A stretch of DNA of 64,000 bases from Lyngbya sp. CCAP 1446/10 (GCF_026130175.1 NZ_JAIGNI010000031.1:37899-101898); one strand, 5' to 3'; positions 17,205 through 25,946 are shown, counted from the stretch's first letter. Notes: generated by a model not told the origin, from the letters alone. Translations and numbers: made by a program.

Positions 17205-18291
17205 AATAGGAACTTCGACGCTGACTCGATCGACTACCGGGAACTTAGCTCTCTCAACTATTGCTGCATTAGTCGAAATCTTAGCCGATTTGCGGCAGCA
17301 AGGACATCGAGTAGTCTTGGTTTCTTCGGGTGCGGTGGGGGTGGGCTGCGCGCGCTTGGGCTTGACGGAACGCCCGCGAAATATCGCTCTGAAGCAGGCT
17401 GTGGCCGCCGTGGGGCAAGGGCGGCTGATGCGCGTGTATGATGACTTGTTCACTACTCTACAACAGCCGATCGCCCAAGTATTGCTCACCAGGGGCGATT
17501 TAGTGCAGCGCAACGGGTATGTTAACGCTTACAATACCTTTCAACAACTGCTCAGGTTGGGCGTAATTCCGATCGTCAATGAGAACGATACTGTAGCGGT
17601 AGACGAGCTCAAATTTGGCGATAACGACACGCTTTCGGCGCTAGTAGGGAGTTTGGTAGAAGCAGATTGGTTGTTTTTGCTCACGGATGTCGATCGGCTG
17701 TATTCCGCCGATCCGCGCAGCAATCCCGACGCGCAGCCGATCGCCCTAGTAGAAAGTATGGCACAACTCACAGAATTAGACGTGCAAACAGGAGATTCCC
17801 GCAGCGGTTGGGGAACCGGCGGAATGGTAACAAAAATTGAAGCAGCGAGAATAGCCACAGCATCGGGAGTGCGGACAGTCATCACTAACGGCTGCTTTCC
17901 TGGTAATATCGAGAAAATACTTAACGGAGAGTCCATCGGCACTCAATTCGAGCCACAACCGCGCCCTGTAAATGCTAGAAAACACTGGATAGCTAACGTG
18001 CTAATTCCAGCCGGAAAACTGTATTTAGATGCCGGTGCTGTCAACGCAATTTCCCACGGCGGAAAATCGCTGTTAGCTGCGGGAATTTCTCAAGTAGAAG
18101 GAGAATTTCAAGCTGATGATTCCGTGCAGTTGTGCGACGGATCAGGCAAGCAAATTGCTAGAGGACTTGTGAATTATAGCAGCTTAGAATTGAGACAAAT
18201 CCAGGGCTGTAAATCCGATAAAATTGCTGAAATCTTAGGCTATGCCGGCGTAGAAACGGCGGTACATCGAGATAATTTAGTGATTGTTTAA
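17182..18291 (+). CDS. proB: Glutamate 5-kinase
   Basis: ProB phosphorylates glutamate in the first step of proline synthesis. The amino-acid-kinase domain is visible in VVKIGTSTL at the N-terminus, [11 protein letters not shown], the [20 protein letters not shown] segment and [16 protein letters not shown]-terminal PUA domain follows (about 275-365). The 369-residue length is standard. proA is not adjacent. The start codon lies in a heptamer repeat: several earlier in-phase or out-of-phase ATGs of the repeat precede it, and no clear Shine-Dalgarno sequence is seen, so initiation efficiency may depend on repeat number. Confidence 0.96.
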   Translation: MTQTIVVKIGTSTLTRSTTGNLALSTIAALVEILADLRQQGHRVVLVSSGAVGVGCARLGLTERPRNIALKQAVAAVGQGRLMRVYDDLFTTLQQPIAQVLLTRGDLVQRNGYVNAYNTFQQLLRLGVIPIVNENDTVAVDELKFGDNDTLSALVGSLVEADWLFLLTDVDRLYSADPRSNPDAQPIALVESMAQLTELDVQTGDSRSGWGTGGMVTKIEAARIATASGVRTVITNGCFPGNIEKILNGESIGTQFEPQPRPVNARKHWIANVLIPAGKLYLDAGAVNAISHGGKSLLAAGISQVEGEFQADDSVQLCDGSGKQIARGLVNYSSLELRQIQGCKSDKIAEILGYAGVETAVHRDNLVIV

Positions 18292-18294
18292 TCA

Positions 18295-18386
18295 TTAAGC
18301 CGTTATACATTATAATGTACAATTCTGCTTATTGAAACTCTTGTGGGGTGTGCTTATAGCCCAAAATATAAATACAGAATAGCTTA
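18295..18386. mobile_element. MITE-like element, family 2, copy 3
   Basis: The left end TTAAGCCGTTATA and right end ACAGAATAGCTTA match the family 2 ends, and CTTGTGGGGTGTGCTTATAGCCC inside (in two parts) corresponds to the G-rich hairpin of copy 1. The last three bases of the element form the stop codon (TAA, minus strand) of the gene ending at 18384. Confidence 0.65.
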
Positions 18387-19184
18387 ACAAACATCCAAAC
18401 AGTCAAAAGCGCGATCGATCGCAGAAATTGACGATACTTGCAGCATAGTATTGCAAGAATTTGTGGTGCTGTGTCCGAACAACTCATTCATCGCTTCTGT
18501 AAACAGTTCAAATACATTTTGTGCTAATTCTAAAGCTGCTTGGCGTTCGGAATCAGTAAGTTCTATTTCTGCTAAAAGTTGCAGCATCTCCGGTGTATTT
18601 AAAATGTGATGATTTTCCAAATTTACATAACCTCCTCCCAAATAAATATATTCTTTTTTCGTAATTTGCTGTAATTCCATTACCACTTCTAGCACCGCCT
18701 CACAAAAAACTGTGGCGCTTCCTTCCAAGGCTTCGGCTAACACCAGTTTCTGAATGGGAGAGGCTTTCCAAGCGTAACATTCGAGAACTGAACACAGCGA
18801 TCGAGTTTTTTGAGTTTCTTCACCCCAAAGCATCCTGAAGTCGCCGTAACTCATTAATTTGTTCAAGCCCAATGTTTCTAGATGTTGCAGATATCCCTGC
18901 CAGTAGTAGTTTTCTTTGTAAGTATATTTGTTAATCAGTTCCTGAACCTTGTGATTGCTAGAAGATTCTCGGAGGACGTACTTGTTTAAGTCGCTCAAGC
19001 CCATAGCCAAAGGATCGAGTACAGGTGCAAAAATTAGTCGTTGATTCGGGTGAATCTGTTGATTGGCGAGGAATTCAAATAACGGCAAATTTGTAAACTC
19101 ATGTTTTTTTTGTGCAATGAATGCTAGAATCGTTTCCATAGATTTTTTGCCTAAGTAGCTGCTATCAAGATAATCTCTCAACAT
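18384..19184 (-). CDS. Unknown protein, possibly haem-oxygenase-like fold
   Basis: This 266-residue soluble protein is almost entirely helical. Segments YYWQGYLQHLETLGLNKL, EGSATVFCEAVLEVV and YVNLENHHILNTPEML followed by a long helix LTDSERQAALELAQNVFELF resemble the helical bundle of haem-oxygenase-like (TenA/diiron) proteins, with possible metal ligands E and H in these helices. This is a resemblance by eye only. The protein has no signal peptide. Its stop codon is supplied by the right end of the MITE-like element at 18295-18386, so the original C-terminus may have been altered; the final residues (FDCLDVC) are unusual. Confidence 0.55.
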   Translation of the reverse strand: MLRDYLDSSYLGKKSMETILAFIAQKKHEFTNLPLFEFLANQQIHPNQRLIFAPVLDPLAMGLSDLNKYVLRESSSNHKVQELINKYTYKENYYWQGYLQHLETLGLNKLMSYGDFRMLWGEETQKTRSLCSVLECYAWKASPIQKLVLAEALEGSATVFCEAVLEVVMELQQITKKEYIYLGGGYVNLENHHILNTPEMLQLLAEIELTDSERQAALELAQNVFELFTEAMNELFGHSTTNSCNTMLQVSSISAIDRAFDCLDVC

Positions 19185-19511
19185 AATGTTGATGCTCCGT
19201 TAATTATCTATGTTGTTGAGATTAAATAAGTGTGTTTACGATCATACATATTTGTATTTTAAATCATAGCTAAGCGTGTTTGTGGTCACAGGAAATTGTG
19301 ATTTGCATCAGATTTGGTAAATTACAAGATCAGGACTTGCGCAAAAAATGGTTTGACGCGCTGCAAGATCAAAGTTATGCGTAAGTTATATATTGTCTCT
19401 CTTCGGACACTTCTGTGTAAAATAACAATTTCTAATTTTCATAATTGCCTTTAGGTGCATTGTGAGTTACTCTGTCTTTTGGCTCAGTTAAGAAAATAAT
19501 AGGAGTTAATC
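19185..19511. other. Divergent intergenic region upstream of ndk
   Basis: About 325 AT-rich bases between two divergent genes. Two copies of a loose repeat, GTGTTTACGATCATA and GTGTTTGTGGTCACA, occur at about 19231 and 19268. Otherwise nothing was recognised. Confidence 0.3.
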
Positions 19512-19961
19512 TTGGAACGGACTTTTTTAGCGATTAAGCCAGACGGCGTACAGCGCGGACTCGTCGGCGAAATTATCGGTCGTTTTGAAGCCAAAGGCTT
19601 CACGCTAGTTGGGATGAAGCTAATCACGGCGAGTCGCGAACTAGCCGAACAGCATTACGGCGTACACAAAGAAAGACCGTTTTTTGCGGGACTGGTAGAC
19701 TTCATCACTTCCGGGCCGATGGTGGCGATGGTGTGGGAAGGCGACGGCGTTGTGGCCTCGGCGAGAAAAATGATTGGCGCCACAAATCCTCTGAATTCAG
19801 AACCTGGGACAATTCGCGGCGATTTGGCTGTGAATGTTGGTCGCAATATCATTCACGGTTCTGATGCTGTGGAAACTGCGAAGCAAGAAATTAGTCTCTG
19901 GTTTAAAGCTGAAGAATTGAGTGATTGGACTCCTTGTTTGACTCCTTGGATTGTGGAGTAG
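19512..19961 (+). CDS. ndk: Nucleoside diphosphate kinase
   Basis: Ndk balances nucleoside triphosphate pools by ping-pong phosphate transfer through a histidine. The active-site segment [12 protein letters not shown] carries the catalytic His, and [20 protein letters not shown] is the classic N-terminus. The 149-residue length is standard. The start codon is TTG, with AGGAG six bases upstream (19501-19505); no in-frame ATG near it would preserve the conserved N-terminus, so TTG is well supported. A MITE-like element begins 33 bases after the stop. Confidence 0.97.
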   Translation: MERTFLAIKPDGVQRGLVGEIIGRFEAKGFTLVGMKLITASRELAEQHYGVHKERPFFAGLVDFITSGPMVAMVWEGDGVVASARKMIGATNPLNSEPGTIRGDLAVNVGRNIIHGSDAVETAKQEISLWFKAEELSDWTPCLTPWIVE

Positions 19962-19993
19962 TTTTGATATTCTCCCGATTGTTAATCGGGAGA

Positions 19994-20127
19994 TATAGCC
20001 TTTTTCAAAAAGGTGAGGTACGACTGGGCATAGGGCATGGGGCATAGGGCATAGGGCATAGGGCATAGGGCATAGGGCATAGGGCATAGGGCATAGGACA
20101 TACCTCACTTTTTTGAGAACCGCTATA
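19994..20127. mobile_element. MITE-like element, family 1, copy 2, with heptamer array
   Basis: The two 27-base ends, starting TATAGCCTTTTTCAAAAAGG and ending CTTTTTTGAGAACCGCTATA, match at 23 of 27 positions when inverted. Between them lie about ten tandem GGGCATA heptamers (20026-20095). The same heptamer on the other strand fills the copy at 42196-42317. No protein-coding sequence; the minus-strand frame through it merely translates the heptamer. Confidence 0.85.
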
Positions 20128-20267
20128 TGTCTGGTAATTGGTAATTGGTAATGGAAAAAAAGGTAATTAGGAAAAAGGTAATTGATAGTTCCTCTAAGCT
20201 TTCTGAGGTTTCTTTTATGTAAAGATGCTCGGTACTGTGGTTCTCCCTGGCGATCCAGAATTTGGCA

Positions 20268-20294
20268 TACCTCATCTTTATGAGAACCGCTATA
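20268..20294. mobile_element. Solo end of family 1 MITE-like element
   Basis: A single 27-base family 1 end (TACCTCATCTTTATGAGAAC then CGCTATA) without a matching left end. It is 140 bases from copy 2 and probably marks a decayed or partial copy. Confidence 0.6.
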
Positions 20295-20407
20295 TACGCG
20301 GCAGGCATTTTTTCCAAATTAATATGGCTGAGACAGGCAGCAGAATAGTCTAGGTACTTCCCTGCTTTTAAAAGGTTTGAAACACTTGGAAATATTAAGT
20401 TTCGCGA

Positions 20408-20665
20408 TTGTTCCACCCACCTCACCGCGAAAGAGACGGCTTTTTAGACTGGCTTGCTGCTCGCGATACTACGCCTGTGATGATTATCTTGACTCAACAT
20501 TTCACCCATTTTGATAATTTAATTGAGGTGGATGGGCAGACTGTTCGGCTGTTGGAATTGCCAGATAATTTAATATTTACTCCAACTTCTGGCAATGGGT
20601 TTAACGGTGGATTAAGTGGCTCAGGCGCTGTCGCTGTGGGTGGCAGATGTGGAGAGATTGGGTAA
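20408..20665 (+). pseudogene. Possible gene fragment, function unknown
   Basis: The frame after a stop at 20396 reads PPHRERDGFLDWLAARDTTP, then VMIILTQHFTHFDNLIEVDG and QTVRLLELPDNLIF, which looks like genuine beta-rich protein sequence. There is no ATG or ribosome site at its start (only TTG), and the end becomes Gly-rich and unconvincing. It may be the remnant of a larger gene disrupted near the repeats on its left. I do not recognise the family. Confidence 0.3.
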
Positions 20666-20708
20666 AGGGCGATCGCACCCAGATACAACAGAATCGGGAG
20701 TATAATCA
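20666..20708. repeat. Dispersed ~43-bp repeat, copy 1
   Basis: GGGCGATCGCACCCAGATAC followed by AACAGAATCGGGAGTATAAT is repeated with three differences at 26512-26554. Function unknown. Confidence 0.6.
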
Positions 20709-20872
20709 TCGAGTAATCATGTAGTCTTCCGAGTGCGTCCGCCAAATCGACGGACATGGGGAGAAAATCTAGATTTGAGCATTTGGATAACCTGCATCAC
20801 AGGGGATTTAAGCCCTCACCTTTAGGTAGATTGTTTTTAGGCTGGGGCTTAAATTCCCTGCCTAAAAACTTC

Positions 20873-20899
20873 GCTGTCAACTGTCAACTGTCAACTGTT
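20873..20899. repeat. Heptanucleotide STRR (TCAACTG)
   Basis: Three to four tandem TCAACTG units that interrupt the 3' end of the small pseudogene on the minus strand (20891-21108). Confidence 0.8.
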
Positions 20900-21108
20900 A
20901 AGGGCTTTGAGGCGATCGCAAGCAGTGATTTGACTTGCATCAACTCCAAAAGCTCCTGTCTCAATGTCGATCGCCACAATCTTACCACGATCGCCTGTCT
21001 CGACTTGAGGTCGGACTTGAGATTCATAATATCTCATCGCCCGGTGCACGCAAATTCCTCTTTGTTGTAGCGAGGTTGTCGGACTATCATCGTTTTGACC
21101 TCGTTCAT
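20891..21108 (-). pseudogene. Frameshifted small cyanobacterial protein
   Basis: From ATG 21108 (or 21090) the frame reads MIVRQPRYNKEEFA and then stops at TGA near 21048. Shifted by one frame, the sequence continues RYYESQVRPQVETGDRGKIV and AIDIETGAFGVDASQITACD, ending RLKALNS at a TCAACTG repeat. The joined sequence resembles a small protein common in cyanobacteria that I recall as having the pattern YSKEEFARRGDEIYE...VRPQVE...GKIVAIDIETG. Compared with that, there is a frameshift after EEFA and loss of the C-terminal third at the STRR. The assignment is from memory of the family and was not searched. Confidence 0.55.
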
Positions 21109-21212
21109 TGCTCTTTTATTTTAACCTGGGCGCTCGCACCAAAAATAGCTATGATTGATCGCCCACGTGTTATCCTGTAGCAGTAGCTCCGTATTTTCAA
21201 AATTAGAGCGTC

Positions 21213-21515
21213 ATGACAACAGCAGTCTCGATAGACATTGGTACACTGATCGCACGCACCCCCGGACTGCACGGTGGATGTCCTCACATCGTCGGCAAAG
21301 GTGTCACGGTTCGGCGAATTGTAACTTGGTACAAACGCGGGCTTAACGCTGAAGAAATTTGCGATCGTATCGGACATCTCACCCTCGCCGAAGTCTACGC
21401 CGCACTCACATACTACCATGCCAATACCGCAGAAATAGAGACCGATTTGCTCCATCAAGAATCAGAGGCTAAGCGTTTAGAATATCTGCACAGCAAGTCG
21501 AATCAAAAAGCATGA
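21213..21515 (+). CDS. DUF433 antitoxin
   Basis: DUF433 proteins are small winged-helix DNA-binding antitoxins (VapB-like). The signature GGCPHIVGKGVTVRRIVTWY is followed by GLNAEEICDRIGHLTLAEVYAALTYYHAN, the typical helix-turn-helix and dimer region. The protein is 100 residues long. Its stop overlaps the start of the next gene by four bases (ATGA, 21512-21515), and it precedes a DUF5615 toxin, the standard pairing. It likely represses its own promoter, as usual for such modules. Confidence 0.92.
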   Translation: MTTAVSIDIGTLIARTPGLHGGCPHIVGKGVTVRRIVTWYKRGLNAEEICDRIGHLTLAEVYAALTYYHANTAEIETDLLHQESEAKRLEYLHSKSNQKA

Positions 21516-21877
21516 CTGAAATTAGGCTTTACTTAGATGAAGACTCCCAAGATCAGTCCCTACTACGGGCGCGAGCACGTCAAGTTGATGTCACAACCGT
21601 CAACGAAACTCAAACAGAAGGGGTAATAGACGAAGAACAACTTCGGTTAGCTGCAACTCAAAGTAGAGTCTTGTACAGTCACAATATCGGAGACTTTTGC
21701 CAGTTACATAGTGAATTCCTTGCGAGAGAAGAATCTCATGCTGGCATTGCGCTGCTGTCACAAGACTATTCCGTCGGTGAGCAAGTTCGAGCTATTCTGG
21801 AACTAACTGCTAATAAAACAGCAGAGGAAATGGTGAACCTGTTAGAGTTTTTGGGTAAATATTTGAAAAATGGCTAG
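21512..21877 (+). CDS. DUF5615 PIN-like toxin
   Basis: DUF5615 proteins have a PIN-like RNase fold and act as toxins neutralised by DUF433 partners. The N-terminal acidic strand IRLYLDEDSQDQSL and the downstream VLYSHNIGDFCQLHSEF (with the D of the second acidic site) are visible over 121 residues. The gene overlaps the antitoxin by four bases. It belongs to the same transcription unit. RNase activity is inferred from the family. Confidence 0.9.
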   Translation: MTEIRLYLDEDSQDQSLLRARARQVDVTTVNETQTEGVIDEEQLRLAATQSRVLYSHNIGDFCQLHSEFLAREESHAGIALLSQDYSVGEQVRAILELTANKTAEEMVNLLEFLGKYLKNG

Positions 21878-22026
21878 TGTAAGTCTCAGCCGATATTGAT
21901 CTACACAAATCGATCGCACAACCGCTATCTTCTAACAGTAGCTTAGTCTTTGGAAAAGGCGATCGCCATAACAACAGCAGTCCAAAAATAGAACCACTGT
22001 TTCCCCTAAAAACATCCTAAAATCCA

Positions 22027-22689
22027 TCACAACAACCCGCGATAGCGAATAAAAATCAACACCACAGCCCACGAACCCAAAGCAACCTTTATCGCCACTA
22101 AAATATTCAGCAAAGGCACTACACCACCGCTAACTAATGCCCCAAACTCTCCGTGCGGCAACTCGTAGCCAGACAAAGTAATCGCCGACAACACCACAAA
22201 AACCAGTACCGAAATCTTCTCCCATATCGCCGCGTGCGATCGCTCATAAATCCGCTGCATCCACTCGGATGACGAAGTAATCGCCACCAAACCGATCGCA
22301 GTCCCCCCCGCGACACCCGCCGCAAAACCGCCCCCCGGAGTCAAATGCCCCCGCAGTGACAATTCAATACTCACCAAAGCCGCAATAGTTGCTCCTAAAC
22401 GAGCTAAAACAATTGAAGGTTGATCCGTAAACTGATAAATTGTGCAGGATGGTCTTTCCGTGGCTAACAGAAAATTAGCGCCCATAATGGCGATCGTAAA
22501 TACCACCACTTCAAAAATCGTGTCATACAGGCGATTTCGGAAAATAATCGCCGATACTGCATTTGGAATCCCACTATCTTTGACAATCAATTCTACTATT
22601 GCCAAACCTGATAAACCTGACGCAGGATTCGCAAACAACAGCATTTTAATGTAAAGCAATATCCCCGCTGCAATGTAAACCCATTTCAT
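22027..22689 (-). CDS. mrpB: Mrp-type cation/proton antiporter subunit B
   Basis: Last gene of the Mrp operon. The 220-residue membrane protein contains the MnhB-like segment SIELSLRGHLTPGGGFAAGV followed by AGGTAIGLVAI, conserved in MrpB/MnhB. The N-terminal third carries FRNRLYDTIFEVVVFTIAIMG, which resembles the MbhE/DUF4040-adjacent region, so this subunit looks like a fusion of two small modules. The start overlaps the previous gene by four bases (22686-22689). The complex exchanges Na+ or K+ for protons across the cytoplasmic membrane. Confidence 0.88.
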   Translation of the reverse strand: MKWVYIAAGILLYIKMLLFANPASGLSGLAIVELIVKDSGIPNAVSAIIFRNRLYDTIFEVVVFTIAIMGANFLLATERPSCTIYQFTDQPSIVLARLGATIAALVSIELSLRGHLTPGGGFAAGVAGGTAIGLVAITSSSEWMQRIYERSHAAIWEKISVLVFVVLSAITLSGYELPHGEFGALVSGGVVPLLNILVAIKVALGSWAVVLIFIRYRGLL

Positions 22690-23300
22690 TGATAATCCTC
22701 CCCTGAACCTGAAGCAATTTTATAATCTAGACTGGTATTTATTGATGAAATTTCAGGCTGCATGATGTCATATAGCCGTTGGATTCTAGTCACAGTTTGA
22801 TAATGTTTTGTTTCTGCATTACCTGCTGCATCACTATCTAGCACAGGCACACAACTTGCATGAATTTCTTTCTCCATCAAGGCGCGGTGTAAAGCCTGGG
22901 GAGTTGTGAAAGGTACTACCTCAATACGGAGATAATACTTGTTAAAAATTCTGCGAAAATCATTCATCAATGAGTTAAAATCGCGGGGACTCTCTACCGT
23001 CAACTCTACCTTTAAAACATCACCCTCCGACTCGACTTTCTCCTCTTCCAACACGCCCAAACGCATCACCAAGGACGATCGCACTGCCACCGCATACAGG
23101 GTTATTGCCAGCATTGTACCCATCAATGCTTCCGTCAAGGCCACATCCGCCGCCCCAAACACTGAATATACCAATGCTGCGATCGCACCTAATATGCCGC
23201 GAATGACTAGGGCATGGTAGGGATTCACCTGAACTACTACCATACAAGCAGCCAAGGGCAACAGCGCAGTTAAGATATAGATATAGCTATCATCATTCAT
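22686..23300 (-). CDS. DUF4040 subunit of the Mrp antiporter (MrpA C-terminal-like)
   Basis: The N-terminal 90 residues contain the DUF4040 (MbhD-like) pattern ALVIRGILGAIAALVYSVFG followed by ADVALTEALMGTMLAITLYA, which in many bacteria is the C-terminal part of MrpA. The large NuoL-like part of MrpA is absent. Residues 95-204 form a soluble acidic domain unlike standard MbhD. The gene overlaps both neighbours by four bases, which suggests translational coupling. Together with the following gene it corresponds to the A'-B pair described for cyanobacterial Mrp operons. Confidence 0.82.
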   Translation of the reverse strand: MNDDSYIYILTALLPLAACMVVVQVNPYHALVIRGILGAIAALVYSVFGAADVALTEALMGTMLAITLYAVAVRSSLVMRLGVLEEEKVESEGDVLKVELTVESPRDFNSLMNDFRRIFNKYYLRIEVVPFTTPQALHRALMEKEIHASCVPVLDSDAAGNAETKHYQTVTRIQRLYDIMQPEISSINTSLDYKIASGSGEDYQ

Positions 23301-23602
23301 AATGTCTCTGTTGGAAACTCCTTCTGATTTTCTGCCTCTTCACTCGAACAGTGTGCAAACACATATCCCAGCATTGTATTCCAGATTGCTAAGGAAATAA
23401 TTGCTAAAGTTAGCAGCGGCCATCTACTAGGTATTTTGATCAGCAGCCCGATCACTATTAGCATGGAACCCAAGGTATCCGCAACCGAAAGACTGTGTAA
23501 CTTAAATAATACCGATCGCTTGCCGAGTAGGTGAGAAGTTCCCCAAAACCAGAAGAATACTCCTACAACCATCAAGAAATAACTCAAAACATCAATAATC
23601 AT
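23297..23602 (-). CDS. mrpG: Mrp antiporter subunit G
   Basis: The 101-residue protein begins MIIDVLSYFLMVVGVFFWFW and has the MnhG-type segment VLFKLHSLSVADTLGSMLIV. Three hydrophobic helices are visible. The frame is open further upstream, but the start at 23602 overlaps the stop of mrpF (ATGA), which fits the coupling seen across this operon and the family length. Confidence 0.88.
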   Translation of the reverse strand: MIIDVLSYFLMVVGVFFWFWGTSHLLGKRSVLFKLHSLSVADTLGSMLIVIGLLIKIPSRWPLLTLAIISLAIWNTMLGYVFAHCSSEEAENQKEFPTETL

Positions 23603-23850
23603 AGGTCGTCCAGTCGTTTTATGATATGTGCCAACAGCATTAATCCCGCATTTCCTACGGTGAGGATAATCGCCCCCACAGCGCCAATCATCCAATCATC
23701 GCGCAAGACAGATATGAACAAAGTCATAATTCCTGCCTTTGTGGAAATACTGGCCAATGCCAACATTTTCTGCCAAACATCATCATCCGTCAATGCCTCG
23801 TACATGGGGATTAGCATCGCTGCAATCATCGCAATTAAGAGCCAATTCAT
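23599..23850 (-). CDS. mrpF: Mrp antiporter subunit F
   Basis: MrpF is a small three-helix membrane subunit. The 83-residue sequence has MNWLLIAMIAAMLIPMYEAL, then the conserved KMLALASISTKAGIMTLF and GAVGAIILTVGNAGLMLLAH. It overlaps mrpE upstream and mrpG downstream by four bases each. Confidence 0.88.
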   Translation of the reverse strand: MNWLLIAMIAAMLIPMYEALTDDDVWQKMLALASISTKAGIMTLFISVLRDDWMIGAVGAIILTVGNAGLMLLAHIIKRLDDL

Positions 23851-24230
23851 GATTTTTTAATCGGGAAAATCCGGTGAACTTCGTAGCAGCCTTCTTCGTT
23901 GTATTTCACCACAATTGTTTTGGGTGTAAAGGTGATTAGAAATACATCCAGAAATATCATGATCGGCGATCGTTTCATTTTTGCCTGTTCCAAAATCATG
24001 TCTTCTCCGTTATGGGGACGAATGATAATTTCAAAAGCCTCAATGTATGCTACTGGAATCGCAATCAGGATTTTTTTGAGCATACTTAGCCAATCCTTTA
24101 TCCGTTCCGGGGATGTATAGCCGCGGGGGAGGAGAAATGCGATCGCTATACCAATGATGATATTTGGCACAGTGAAATCGGCTGTCAACAAAAACCAAAT
24201 TGTCAATCGTAATATCAAACTTCCAATCAT
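23847..24230 (-). CDS. mrpE: Mrp antiporter subunit E
   Basis: The 127-residue protein has two N-terminal hydrophobic segments followed by a soluble part with IVKYNEEGCYEVHRIFP, matching the MnhE layout. Conserved GIAIAFLLPRG and IPVAYIEAFEIIIRPHN lie in the middle. A gap of 265 bases separates it from mrpD, filled with a dispersed element and an STRR, whereas all other gene junctions in this operon are overlapping or nearly so. Confidence 0.88.
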   Translation of the reverse strand: MIGSLILRLTIWFLLTADFTVPNIIIGIAIAFLLPRGYTSPERIKDWLSMLKKILIAIPVAYIEAFEIIIRPHNGEDMILEQAKMKRSPIMIFLDVFLITFTPKTIVVKYNEEGCYEVHRIFPIKKS

Positions 24231-24335
24231 CTTTTTTCTTTTTTAAACTTCTTGCATAAATATTTCATTGCTGCAACAACCGCAGATATCAGGCAGATAA
24301 ACGGAGACAATTACAAGATAGTTTCTAGTTTTACC

Positions 24336-24407
24336 AGAAAGAATTGGTTTAAAGCCTCTCTCTTTTAGGGAGCAAATAAAATCAGACAATTCATTACTCC
24401 AATCCTC
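24336..24407 (-). repeat. Dispersed ~70-bp element, copy 2
   Basis: Reverse-strand copy of the element at 4286-4355: GAATTGGTTTAAAGCC at one end, then AAATAAAATCAGACAATTCA and TTACTCCAATCCTC at the other. It lies inside the mrp operon between mrpD and mrpE, next to TCAACTG heptamers at 24419-24448. Confidence 0.8.
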
Positions 24408-24418
24408 TTCCTTCTTTT

Positions 24419-24448
24419 GTCAACTGTCAACTGTCAACTGTCAACTGA
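24419..24448. repeat. Heptanucleotide STRR (TCAACTG)
   Basis: Four tandem TCAACTG units between mrpD and mrpE, directly beside the dispersed element. Confidence 0.85.
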
Positions 24449-24495
24449 ACAGATGTTTCTTACATACCCTTACTGTTAGTGATCGCAATTTCGAT

Positions 24496-25938
24496 TTAAC
24501 TGTGGGTTCCTGTCGCTAATGCCATCCAAAAAAGTACGATCAAAGTTAGAGTCATCACACCTACCAGATGATCGAATTGCTCAGGTACACGCGGCAGAGC
24601 GATCGCTAACCGTTTAATAATTAAAACATAAATCAGCCACCCTATCGCGATCGTGATAAGTGCTTTGATGATGCTTTCAATGGTATAAGCATCTAAGTAT
24701 ACTACATTTGCGATAATTAGCCCGCTAATTAAGAGGATGACGGCAGGCCACAAACCGGACTTGACTTCCTGTTTTTCTCCGCGCGGGATAAAGATGAATT
24801 TGGCGAAGGCTATGGCTGTGCCTGCGGCGGCGATATTCATAGGGATTACCTGCCAAGGTGCTACACTTGTTAATGTCAACACTTTAGACCCAAATCCTGC
24901 CAACAAAGGAAAGCCGGAAATCGATAGACTGGCGATAACTAGGGCAATCCAAAGGTTTGGATCAATCGGTTTAGATTGTAGTTCTTTGAAGTTTCTACTT
25001 GGTAATGAACCTGCAATTAAAAATAGATTGGATTTCACTAAACCGTGAGTCAGCGCATAAAATCCACCGACTTCTGGTGCTGCTAAAATAAAGCCTAACT
25101 GGCCAATTGTGCTGAAGGCTAACATCCGTTTGGTGTCTTTTTCAAAGACGGCATAAAATCCCCCCATCAAGGCTGTTGCTACGCCAAATATTTTGACGAT
25201 ATTACCAATATCGTCGGAAATTAAAGCACAGCGCAAGAGAGGTAAAATACTGGCTTTGATGACAATTCCTGAGAGTAAAGCAGATACTGGGGTTTCTGAT
25301 TCTGAGTGAGTTAGCGGCAGCCACAATCCCGATACAAAAATCCCCCCTTTGAGCAATAATCCCAGAAAAATCAGGGCTAAGGCTTCTGGTGGCGCACCTT
25401 TTAAGCCGTCAAACAAAAAGGAATTATGTTTTTGATAGACTAGCACTGCGCCTACTAGATAAAATAGCATGGCGGTGTTGCTGATAAATAGATAGCGCAA
25501 GGCTACCCATAAAGAGCGATCGGTGCGAGGATAGGCAATTAACAGAAAAGCTGCTATTCCGCTGACTTCTAGGGCGACATATAAACTGACAAAATCTACA
25601 CAGATAAAGGTAGCATTTATACTACCATGCAGAATAATCATCTGGGAGTAAAAAAAGGCTGATTTACCACTGTCCCAACAGTAAAAAATCACGGCAGCAG
25701 TTACTATGGCATTTGTCAATATAAAGTATGCGCCTAAATGATCTGCGACTACTTGAACGCCGAAATTATCTAGTAACTGTAGTTTAACCGGTGACTTTTC
25801 GAGAAATAGTTGTAGCGCATAGCCGGCCGAAACAAAGGTGACTGCTAAGGCGAGATATTTGTCAAGCTTGGGGAGTAAATAAATGACGAATCCGATAAAA
25901 AATGGTATGGTCAGCCAAGCGATCGTAATAATATTCAT
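24496..25938 (-). CDS. mrpD: Mrp antiporter subunit D (NuoN/NuoL-like proton channel)
   Basis: This 480-residue, roughly 14-helix protein belongs to the proton-translocating antiporter family related to complex I subunits ND2/4/5. Conserved features are the LYVALEVSGIAAFLLIAY segment (glutamate in helix 5), LLLKGGIFVSGLWLPLTHSE (lysine region), VFEKDTKRMLAFSTIGQLG and ALTHGLVKSNLFLIAG. Only one D-type subunit is present, whereas some cyanobacterial operons carry two. It starts eight bases after the mrpC stop codon. Confidence 0.9.
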   Translation of the reverse strand: MNIITIAWLTIPFFIGFVIYLLPKLDKYLALAVTFVSAGYALQLFLEKSPVKLQLLDNFGVQVVADHLGAYFILTNAIVTAAVIFYCWDSGKSAFFYSQMIILHGSINATFICVDFVSLYVALEVSGIAAFLLIAYPRTDRSLWVALRYLFISNTAMLFYLVGAVLVYQKHNSFLFDGLKGAPPEALALIFLGLLLKGGIFVSGLWLPLTHSESETPVSALLSGIVIKASILPLLRCALISDDIGNIVKIFGVATALMGGFYAVFEKDTKRMLAFSTIGQLGFILAAPEVGGFYALTHGLVKSNLFLIAGSLPSRNFKELQSKPIDPNLWIALVIASLSISGFPLLAGFGSKVLTLTSVAPWQVIPMNIAAAGTAIAFAKFIFIPRGEKQEVKSGLWPAVILLISGLIIANVVYLDAYTIESIIKALITIAIGWLIYVLIIKRLAIALPRVPEQFDHLVGVMTLTLIVLFWMALATGTHS

Positions 25939-25946
25939 GGATGGGT

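Noticed and set aside
19797..20108. Minus-strand open frame with repeated ALCPMPY units
   Set aside because: It is only the translation of the GGGCATA heptamer array of a MITE-like element and lies opposite ndk; no start signal or family.
20494..20757. Minus-strand 87-codon frame
   Set aside because: Opposite to a more protein-like plus-strand frame and partly encoded by the 43-bp repeat.
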